From positions 52,983,156-53,047,155 of the forward strand of contig JAKTNV010000003.1 in NCBI GenBank assembly GCA_022747635.1: DNA of 64,000 nucleotides. The letters are read 5' to 3'. A program made the position numbers and the translations under genes. The notes under the pieces were generated by a model. The model made no database searches and was not told the origin of the DNA. It worked only from the letters and a program-made list of their open reading frames with translations. This DNA is from Hetaerina americana (Eukaryota; Arthropoda; Insecta; Odonata; Calopterygidae). How positions within the stretch are numbered: position 1 is the first letter of the stretch; every line of letters starts with the position of its first letter. Of the stretch, positions 39,701-51,700 are shown in pieces.

Positions 39701-42700
39701 CCTACGATTTCTTAATTTGAAATTATATTTCTATGATCTACACTTAGTATCCCACAACCTGAACGCAACCGGCCATAGCGAGACATGGACCAACATCCGA
39801 GAAAGAAATCTTACACCTCAAAAGAGATAAGACATTTGTCCTCGCGCTATTAAATACCATTATCTTCGGGAAAGGTGCGGTCTTTAGCTTTTGAACAATA
39901 TTTTTCGAAACCGCGAGACAATGGAATCGCCCTTTTGCACAGCTGATGCAACACAACGGATGGACTGAGCGGCTACTTAAAGGGGCCAGAGGGGGAGAAG
40001 GAGGTCTCAAGGGAGGAGAGTGGGGAAGAGGAGAATTAAGGCTACCTGGCAAGCAAAGCGCGGCGGCGACGCTGGGCTAGAGGCAGAAAATAATAGAAAA
40101 ACAGAAATATTCCGCAAATGCTGCGCAGATAACACATTCCTCTCCGTTTGAACAGCCTCGGAAGCGTGTGAGTGGGTGTTCGTTCGTTAAGTCAACGAGT
40201 TAGGAGAGTGAAAGGGACGCAAGGGAGGTGGATGAAGGGGGTCGGGGAGAGCCGCGGAGGGAATCCTTGGCGGCGGAAGCTTGGAAGACAGTCGCCAATC
40301 AGAAGTGGTATTTTTGGTTTCAGAGGCTTTTAGGAATAACCGAAGTTATTCACCCCTCAGCCCCGAGTGACCTTCCCTCCCTCCCGAAAGATTTTTCGCC
40401 TAAAGTGGGCTCACTCGCATCGGCGAGGCCTCACGAACTACGAAGGCTAACTTATTGATGACCGTTGGTCACCCCTAAGAAGATCACATATGAGCAGGTT
40501 AACGCCATGGGATTATTCTGGGGCTGATGTACCTTCTTCCTCCCTCATTACTTAGTAATGACCACGATATCATATGTTCACACATTCAGCCGCTCGCAAA
40601 GGTACACATTGGTCGGTTTCCTTAAGTTTTCAGGTCCGTGGATCACATTCGCACGGCGCGTACCAGCCCTCGTAACGAGCTTAACGCATGCGGATAATAA
40701 TAATAAGCTTCTGTGATTATTTCCCCTCCTTTAATACTCGACCCCTCTCGGAGAAGACCACCTAATGAAAGGCATCCTCCACTGTAGGGCTCAAGTTCAT
40801 GATTATGCATAATAAAGTCCGGGAAAATGTGCGTACCCTAAACTCATTCGGGGAGTGCAATCCCATCAACTGTGATATAGGAACAATGATGCGTGCAGGT
40901 CTTTCAGTTTATCAAGTCAATACTTATTTTCATGCTTTCAACATTAGACTGCCAGTAGCGCATATTCAGTTCGAAGTTTCACCCGGCTGAGACATAATGA
41001 AAAAGACCATCACGGGTTAGCATGCAGGATATGATGATATAATGAGGGGGGGACATGATGTATATAATATATAGAATTGACCTAGCTGTTACTACAACCC
41101 TTATAATGGTAAAGTGGAGCAATGCTTTCATCAATTTCTCCGATAACATTTTTAACTTTAGAAATATATTCCCTTTTCAAGATTCTTTTCCTTCCTTTCC
41201 GACTATTTGAAATCCTAGGTAACTATTATTTAAATAAAATATATCAGATCTGATTTTTCCTACTCAGGACCATGAGTTTCTCTCACCAAATCTGAGACGG
41301 GAGTGTTTTTTATTGGTCATGGGCACACTGAAAGTAACTCTTTAATCTTGACGCAATTCTTTTCCCACAATATGTGCTTAACCCTTTCCCTGTAGCGATT
41401 CTTGTACCCTTTGATGACTTCCGGGAAGTGTGGCAGAGGAATCGTATTCCATTGTTCATACGTCATATTCCTGAGACCGCCTCGTGTTCGCTGTCTTCGT
41501 ATTCTTCGTACAAGCACAAACACCACGTTGAATCAGCTCCCCACGGTCACGTTAAGAGCACCATCCACACACCGCCGTCATCGCGACGGCTTCATCACAC
41601 ACTTTAGCGCATTCAAGTTTCCGGGAAGTACAATTCTATGGGTTGAATCATCTACCAAAAAAGGCTAACGAGGGCATCCATTATTACAAGCATGAATTAA
41701 AACAGGAGGGCACAAACCTACTAAAACAAAAAGGCAGATTGCGATAGGATAAAATAAAAATCAATTTAGATTTAGCCTATGCTACAAAGAAACCGAACGA
41801 AGCCTTCTCTTTCCCAGGAATGACACATCAAACCATTTCCGCAGCTGAGAACTTCGTTTCACACGGTGAGAAACGAGCCCACGACTCTAATATTTGTAAA
41901 AATGTTGCCTAAAACATGATTTACACTTTGTAAAATAAGAAAATTTTCTATTCTTAGGCCTAGCGTGTCTTCATCTTATCCAGCTTTAGTTATCGTCCTT
42001 CAAGTTACCTATAGCTGCTCTCGCAAACGTAGAGAGGTGTATCTCACTCGGATACCGTCGTGCATGTGTCTGTACTTTTCATAATCTTCATTTGAATTAT
42101 TTTACAGCAATACATTGTACCAAAAATTAAGACAACTTCATTTTCATGTTAAATGCCGGCTGTGTAATGACCCCCAGCCAAATATTCTAGCGGTGGCTTA
42201 CACGGTACTATGTGCAAGTAGAAAAGAGAAACAAAACGGCTAACGGGAGGAACAAGTATTTTAATCGATACTGAAGACAATTTCTAAGACGTTTTCCGAG
42301 TGGTAAAATCTGCAGATGATATGTCGGGTTCTAATAAACATTTATGTATCCAGAGTAAACCGAATTTTTAAAGAAGTCAACACATGAATGCAGAAAAGTG
42401 TACCCTTTATCTCATTTTCACCAACTATTTTATTCAATTACATCAGACGTATACGTACACTAATGCGAAAACAACATAGGTAAGATGCAAAAAGCAATTT
42501 TAACAAAAATGTCAAAATCAAAATTCATACACAAGAAGTTAGAAAAAAAGTTGCCTTAACTTCTAATAATGTTGCCTACGAGAGAAGCAAGGGATTTTAG
42601 ATAGGAGGGAGTTTCGAGATATATAAGAAATAAAGACAAATTATTTGATATAGTCTTTCCCACAAGGGCCCTCAGAAGCTCAGTTTCACCTTTCCATAAA

Positions 42701-45700
42701 CGAGACATTCGGGGAGGAAATAGCTGAAAAAACAATGAGTTGGTATTACAAGTCTACCACAAGGATGTTGACAATTTGAAATAACATTTGAAGTACGATT
42801 TAGTTCACTTGAAGTTATGTCTGCACACACGTCTAAATTCATTAGTTCGAACGTGATTACTACCATAAAGCCTTGCCAACTTTGAGAGTTGAATCTTAGA
42901 CCTAAAATTAGAAGTAATGGAAAAATCACTATCCAGTGATTTTCCACTAATATTCCACATTACCACCACCACGTTTGTGTGGTGGTGGTAATGTGGATTC
43001 ACGTATTCTCTAAACCTTAAGTATTTCATTGCGACGAATGGCTGACATTAAAATTCGGAGGGAATTTACGTTTCAACTAGTTCATACTTATAATTAACAC
43101 CAACAATCCACATCAATTGAAGTGCTGAACTATTCACGTCGTGTACGTTCAGCTTTCAACAGAGAAAAATAATGAACAGTTACTTAAATAGCCGTAAACA
43201 GTTTACCTTTCCAAACAAAGTACAAATGAAATTAGTTGGCTAGCGCCACAAGTAAAGAAGGGGTAAAAGGTAAAAAGGAGAGGATAAGAAAGGTGAATAC
43301 GAAATACGCGTATTCGTATTCACCTTTCTTATCCTCTCCTTTTTACCTTTTACCCCTTCTTGACTTGTGGCGCTAGCCAACTAATTTCATTTGTACTTTG
43401 TTTAGAAAGGTAAACTTTTTACGGCTATTGGAGTTTTACAGTCATTCAATATTACTAGCCGTAAGAGCTCATTTCTATCAATATCAATAAAAGTTACCTA
43501 AATATTGCCCGTTTGTCTTTTCAGTTAATTAATTAAACGAGATACTTGCTTTCGCTTCGGAAGTTTAAACCTGCAAACCCACATACCCCATTAGCCCCGA
43601 CGAAGGAGTCATTTCAACATGGGGAGGGGTAAGGGAGGAGGGAACGAACCAAAACTTTTGATCCAAAATAAATTGAATCGTATCCTCGACGGTTTCTGAA
43701 TCCACAAGTTAAACTTACCCGCAATGCGTGTATAAATATTGATCGCACTCGGCTCAAAAAGTTTCAAATGAATGAGCAGAGGTATCACGGCATTCGGTGT
43801 TCCCCTAGGGGAAATCGAACGGACGGACGGTACTTTTTCAAATAAAAATACCTCTGCACACTGAGCCAAGGAAGTGACGTATGCATTCTTAAACTTTTAC
43901 TAGTCATGCGTTACCCAGGTGGTCTATTACACACACTAATTAGAAGTTAAAAGTGCCCTAATATCGTTGAACACGGTCCTCCTCGTACCTAGGAACTATT
44001 CCAAAAAAATCCCCACAATTTCCAGACCTAAAATGAAAATGTGGAGCTACGATTCGAATGATCACAGAACGTGCGTCCTAGTTAAAGATTCTGGTATGTT
44101 TGGTTGAGATAAAAATCCATCGGAAAACTACACGCAATCCGAGTCATCAAGATAAGCAGCTTATTTTTTTCTGTTTTTAAGGACAAAATATTTCCTTGAC
44201 ACCTATTCGAAGCGCCGATGCGCTCTTGGCAGTCACCCATGAATGAAAAGTCAACCTTTGTTCTTACGTAAGGTTACCTAGCTCTACTGAAGCCGCTGGG
44301 AACACCTCATACACAGATGCTTATCCGTGTTTTTTAATGCCGCAATATATCCGCAACGGGTTTCCTGCTTACTTCCGTAATGAGTTAACATTTTCCAACA
44401 TTTCTCAAGTGAAGTTATATTCACGAAACAAACACCTAAAACTCGCGACTGGGGGCCACCCCCTATGCCGAGAAAACTTAGACCGCGTTTCGTCCCGTAC
44501 TACCTGGAACCATCTTGTCGTCTCTCCGAAGACTTGGAAATGGTTGGTGTAGGGGCGAGAAAGTTGGTGGGAGGAAGCGTGGGGAGAGGTTGCACGGAGT
44601 CATTCATGACGCGGGCGGGGTGGATACGCTGCGCCAGACAAACGAATGTTCTCGAATGCCACTGCGATATAAAGAAGATGGATAAATAACCGCCAAATAC
44701 TGTTATACGACGGTGCAAGTACTGCCAGTTTCCAAAAGCATATTAATAGGGAACTTACATATGATCAAACGGGAAGCGAAAGCGCTCACGAAATACGAGG
44801 CGTAGCCCTCGAAACGATCAACCTACACACTTACGTGGAAACGCACAAAAACTCGAGTCGATTACTCGATGGCCTCAGGGTGAGTCACCCGAACGAAATT
44901 TCCCACCCAGGAGATTGCCGGTACCGAATATATTAAAAATTCCTTCGAAGAGAACCTCCAAAACATTTTCCCCGACATCGAACGAGCTGCACGCGAGGCA
45001 CGGCCGAGGGGAGGGGTGGGAATCCGCGCAACTCTTGAAATGACTGCGCCGACGATGTGGACGCCGCTTTCGACCTTTGAAGCGAGCGACTGGGTAACAC
45101 CAGCGAGACTTCCCCTTCCCGCACCGTCCGCCCGCCCGCCCCTCATCCCCAACGCCTTCACAACAGCTGACACGGGAGAAGTGACTCCGGGGAGAGGAGG
45201 GGGAAAGGCGTCCGCCTCACCGGGATTTGATGGAGGGGGCGGAGGGGGAGAGTTAAAAAAAAGCGACGACAGACAATCAGCAGCTACGAGGCAGGGATTT
45301 CCACCGCAGCAGGGATTTCCACCGCAGCCTCGCACGGAGCGGCCGATTCAGTCGCGCGGCTCGGGTCGCTGTCGCAAAGTCCCCTCTACATTTCCCTGCC
45401 TCCACAGTCCCCCTCCTACCTCCGGGGACCAGCCGATTGCTCCTCCCCCTCGGTCAACGCCCGACGCGGGGTCCGCAAGCTCGCTCGCGGGCAAAGACGC
45501 CGTTCTCGCTGCAGCGAGGGCATTCGCGCATTGCGTATCGAGCAACGCGCTGGGAGTGCATTTGTATTCTGCCCCCTCGGTAGTCGATTGACTTTTACCT
45601 CTTCCTAAATTCTCGATATGTATTCATCAGCATATATGCAAAATGGGTTCTACGGGGGCCGATTTTCGAGTTCAACGTATGGGACTTTCAAAATCTACGA

Positions 45701-48700
45701 ACCATTTCGAGGGCCCACGCGGTGTGTACACGTATTCCCTCGACGATTCTAAGGAAGCTGGTGTCGCCATATACTCTCCTAGGGTCTTCGAGACATGAAA
45801 GTCAATTGACATTGTTGATTATTTTAAGCGTGGAAAAAATTTTAACTACTATACGCAGTTTCGCTATCTTATTAGGCAAGGAGTTCAAGTCAAAAAATAT
45901 ACATGAAATTTGAGTCAGAGACAAAAAATTGCACGCCGTTCAGGACCCTTTTTGAAATTTGAAAAAAAATACACTGCATGTATGCCTGTTGAATGTCTTC
46001 GGCATTTCAAGATCAATTCGATGAAGTCGACTATCGACCTGGACCAACCCTACGCCAATAAACCCGATACGGGTGTAGGGCGGAAGCTTCTTGCTAACTA
46101 CTTCTAAGGAATATGCCACATTCATCCTTTTCGTCTACAATTTCCTGCTCTCATTCCCATAAAGTGACACGCCAGGATAGACCGCGACATATCAGTGCAT
46201 GCGTTGTCCAGGGTGAGGCCAAGTACGTGTTCCTAAGGTTTTCCCGACCCAGATAAGTGTTGCCCGTCGGAAATGGCCATCGATTGGGAACCGTGGACAT
46301 CTCAGTTGAAATGGTGATGGCACCATCCGCTTCCCTCTCTTCCTGTTCGGGCAAGCTCATTATCAGCATATCTTTTGTAAATCCACATTATCTATACCCA
46401 CACACTCCAAACACAACCAATTTGGAAAACAGATGCTAACCGAAACGAAGTTTTGCCCGAAATTAGTCTACCCTAAAAATGCATTTACACAACCGCGCCC
46501 GTTTAAAGATTTACACTTACTTGTACTCATGTCAAATTTCATTCGTACATTATCATATGGTATGATTACATTATTATAGAGTAGATGGATTTAAGATGTC
46601 ATTCTTTCGACGAACGATAGGGGATCATAATTACATTGTTCGACCGCGGTAGGGACATGTTCAGGTAAAAATATTCTGGTGTGTTTTCGCCCCCTGCCCC
46701 ACACCCTGGCGATGACTTGCAGGATATTTAAAAATAAATAAATAAAATAGTGTATTTTACAGAAAGTTTAAGGTTTCGAAATTCATGAGACCAGAAAGAA
46801 AATAGAAGCCGTCGGCGCCCTCTTTCGAAGCTGAGCGCGTCCTTGGCCGCTTTAGGACCTCAGAAACTCGCGCACATGCCTGAAGAAAAACAATCTCACT
46901 TGGAAGGAGGGATATGTGACAATCCATATATCGAATGACGGAGACATAACCGAAACTTATTGAGGAGGATCACACGGACATTATTCAAACAGTCTGATGG
47001 AGAAAACGGCGAACAGGGTCTTTTTATTACGTTTTCTACTCATATGAAAGCATTTTCGCGCTCTCCCTAACATCACCCCACGGGAAACGGGGTTTGAAAG
47101 ACAACATGCCTGCGCCACACTCTTCGCTTCCATTATGCATCCATGTTCGCCTTTTAACGACCAAAGAGGACCTGGGATACTTGGACGCTTTCTCTTGTTT
47201 AAGGTTTACTCTGTCCACAATTATGAAATGGGACTACTCGAATGGTTCGATTTCTGAAAAATGAAGGAACCAAAAAATAACTGCCACGTAAATAGGGCGT
47301 CGGTACAAATCGTCGCCAACGAAAGATTCATCGGGACGATAATGGCAGCTCTCACAAAGGTTACTAAAATAACGTTTTCCACGTGAGAAGTTCCCGCACC
47401 CATTAAAACGAGCAAAGGTTATTATTCCTCATCAAAGCATGTCCTTTACATTAGTATTCATATCTTAAAGCAACAACTGAAATTATCACCAGCGTACATA
47501 CGTTGGAGATGTTACCCCAGGAAGAAGCACTTTCGCACCAGCGTACATACGTTGGAGATGTTACCCCAGGAAGAAGCACTTTCGCGCCCCGAATTCCTGA
47601 AGTGATGATCATTAAAAGGCAATGGCGGAGAAAATTTCAGATGGTAAACAGGCGATAACATGCTGAATCCTATCACATATTCTACCCCTTGATTTACACT
47701 GTTGTATCATAAAGAGACGTTTTGGAATATCAAGATTAATTAAAAATTGGTAATTTTCCACAAAATAATATACTTATTACATTTATTATACTTATTTTGT
47801 AGAAAATCGCCAATTTTTAATTAAACTGTTGTATCATACTTCATTGACCATCTGTCATGTAATGCAATTCTCACGAATAATTGCCCAAAAAACAGGCTAT
47901 CCGGTGACGTTTTTATCCAGGAGGATCTCACGAGGGTCAGTTCATGGGTCAAGACGTCTCCTTTTTGAAAGAGAATCCTGAGCAGATGCTGCACATAAAT
48001 TGCACGCATGCTACACATTTGCCCCCTCTGGACGACCAAAAGCCTGAGGAGAAGAGGCGAAAGCTGACCAGTGCTCACAGTTTTCAACCCAATGACTGCG
48101 ATTAAGTCCCCTCATCCTTGACCCAAGAATTTAACGACCACTGAACCAATATTTAATTACGCTAAAATGTTTTCCTCGTACGTAGGATTTCACGGCAAAC
48201 TTCTATTGGCTTATTTGAATGTAATATGATTGCGTTCGGCTGCTGCTCATCCACGACCAGAAGTAAAGACCACCTTTCGCACTTTTAAGCACAGACATAT
48301 GTTTCCAACACTCTCGCCTGAAATTTTCATACTACGACAAAAGTACTCGTAAACGTTCATATTCTGGAGAAAATTGGGTGTAGACAACGTGACCAACGAA
48401 TATCCTAAGTCGAACGAGAAACCTGCTAAAGCGTGTATGCTCTATATACCAGGTTTATTTCCGGTGCAGGTATTTCATCGTAAGATGATAATTGCCTGCA
48501 CTTTTTTAGGGCAAGACAACTGATAACGTCGGTGGTGACAATTTATTGTGCATCTCGCAATCAACTCTCTCTCTGTACGATTTAAGACCTACCAATGTCG
48601 ACAAACACACGTTCACACCAATGCGCCATACCAAAATATCAATTCTTGGAACTTCGGTAGAATTCAACACATACTTTAATGCATCATGTTTCCAACGGCT

Positions 48701-51700
48701 ACTGGAAATATTGGAATTTTGCAAATTAAAAGGGTAATTTCCCATTAATTGCACGGACGTATTAACTAATTTCATCCCGGAAAAAAACCCTCTTATTCTC
48801 TACATTGAGTATTATCCACCAAAGTAGTTCAGGAGCCATCAAAGCAGAAATACTCAACTCAAGAACTTATTCGGAACAATTACCCGCTATCGTTTCCCCA
48901 TGCCTAAATCACTCTAAGCCCATGCGGTTCTGCCTCACCAAACTTTCATAAGCACATATTATCGCAAATGCTTTACTTTTTCGTGTAAAGAATTTCATGC
49001 TACTATATTTCTTCGCCACCTCTTCTGGAACAAGTAGTACACTCGGATACGCGGATACTTAAGAAAGAAACATCACGATCATGCTTATTTCACCCCAACA
49101 ATATGTATTGATATTTGATTTTTAGTAACCTGCAAGCCACCGCTAGGGTGTGTGGCAGGGGCTGACTATACACCAGACTAATTTTGACCCGAATATGACA
49201 CTACCGCGGTCGAGCAATATTATTATGATCCCTATCGTTCGTGGAAAAAATGACATCTTAAATCCATCTGTTCTACACTTTATCTCTCTAATTTTACTGA
49301 CATGATCTCTCACACTGAAGTACGATGGGGATAATAGTACATTTTCAACATCATTGCTAAAGAGACGTACTTCCAATTTATGCAAGGGCTTCAATCTGTA
49401 ATTTAACCTTCGCTCCGGGAGTGATTCCCAGCCTAGCTCCTTAATTATTTTCGATACGCTACTAAGTATATTATTACAAATTTTTACAAATCTAGCTCCT
49501 CTACGCCGTACGCGATCCAATTCGACAATCAATCCAACTTCATGAGGGTCACATGTGCTTGCTGCGTCCTCAGGATCATAGATATCACGGTAAACCTCTG
49601 CATCGTTGGCAAATAAACGTATCTTACTGAGGACTACGGAGTCAATGTCGTTAACGTGAAGTAGGAATAGAAAAGATCCTATAACACTTCCCTGGGGAAC
49701 ACCTCAAAAAACTTCTGCTGCCTCTGAGCTAACTCAATCTATCACTACTAATTGTACCCATCATTGAAAAGTCTTTAATCCAGCCCCGGAGATTTTTATG
49801 TATGCCACATGCTTCTAGCTTTGCGAGTAGTTTACTCTGGGATACTTTGTCGAATACTTTCTTAAAATCTAGAAAAATAGTTTCCACTGGAAAATTGCTC
49901 TCTCCCGAAGCAAGACTATCATGAACAAAAAGCGCAAGTTCTCTCCCAGGATCTACCTTTTCGGAAACCGCGCCGATTTTTGATTAATAACTCCTGATTA
50001 TCGAGGTGTCTCACGATCGAACTAGCAACTACACGTTACATAACTAGCCACGAAATGGATTTTTAGGTCTGTATTTGCTCGTTTCCTCCATGCCTCTGTT
50101 TTTAAATATTGTTGTTACGTTAGCCATTTAGCTATCTCTGGGAACCTTGTTATCTACCAGCGACCTCTTGAATATTATTTCTAGAAACGGCGCAATTTCC
50201 GAGGCTAGAGCCTTGAGTACGCGAGCGGGTATTTCATCGGGCGCGGGAAATTTATCAAAGCAAATATTTTCAGCAAACATTCTATTCCACTATACATTTC
50301 AATTTTGGTTATCGGTTGACCGGCACTATTTGGTAAGCTATCGGAGGCATTCTGAGACATTGGCGAAGACGCCTTGAAAGAAGGAATTAAATATGTTAGG
50401 AATAAAAAGAGACGTTTCAGGCGTGATATGGTGGAATATCATAATTAATTAAAAATAGCAATTTTCCACAAAAATATTTTTTGTGGAAAATTGCTATTTT
50501 TAATTAAATATGTTAGGCCTTTTCCAAACTTCTGGTTACCCTTTCGCCATTTTTGAGTGAAGTAACAGTTGACTTATTTCCCTGAACCTCTCTGACGTAC
50601 GACCAATATGCTTGCCGATTCTCTTTAGAATTTTCCGCTAACATTTTCCTTTTGAATTAGCTTAACGCTTCCGAAATTTCTTCTTGGCATTCGCCCTAGA
50701 TATCTTGTTATCATAAGTGATCTCAATCATTTTGTCGCTAAAGATATCATTCCGAATATTTTTTATTTTGCCGAGGCATAGCCTTTGACGTCGCATTGTC
50801 ATTCTAACAACCGCGTCGTAGCATCTAGGTTTCGTGTTATCTTTTATAAATTTACCGGGAATGAACTTGTTGACTGCTGAGTACGCGATCTCAAGGAAGT
50901 GATTACACGTATATATTAAATAATTACATATTCCTTTCTTCAATTGATAGTAATATCGTAGTGGCTCATCATTATAGGTCATCATCTTAATCAGGCTCAG
51001 CAAGCATTTGCCACTTTCGTCTCTATGGCCACATTTTTCCTGACATTCTCCTCCCTATTCTTCTTCAACCACACCTTCAATAACGTTCTTTAGCAAACCG
51101 TTTCCTCTTAACACGTACCCCATCCAGTTCGTTTTCCTCGTTCTGTGTGTCCCTAAAAGTTCTTTTTCCTGAAGTTCTCTCAAAAACTCATTTCTTTTCT
51201 AATCTCTCCAACTAATGGTTTTCAACATCCGTCTCCACAAAAAGATCTCATACAGAAGTCAGCTGGGGAGGCGTCAGGACTATGTGGGGGGTTGGGCAGC
51301 GTTAGGACGTGGTGTTTGGCCAGGAACTAGCGGACTCGTAGCGCGTTGTGGGAAGGCGCGTTGTCGTGGTGGAGTTGCCAGGTAGCGGAGATGTCTTTTC
51401 TCGTCCTGATGACCATTTTTCGGCGTCTTTACAGCACATCCTCGTAGTATGCAGCGTTAACTGTCGGTCCTTGAGGAACAAACTCCTTATGGACCACCCC
51501 TTTACTGCCGAAAAAGACAATGAGCATTGTTTTCGGTTTTGATTTGCTCATTCTTGCCTTTTTGGCTTTGGGCGACTGGTGCGCTACTTGGAGCTTTGGC
51601 GTTTTGTTTCTGGATCGTATTAAAAACCCAGGTTGTTTCACAAGCGATGACGTTGTCCAAGTAATCAGGTTCACTTTCAATACGCTGCAGAAGTTCACTT

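Noticed and set aside
44862..45591. 157- and 191-codon frames, Pro/Gly/Arg-rich
   Set aside because: Compositional frames in a GC-rich block, both strands open at once, no recognisable domain.
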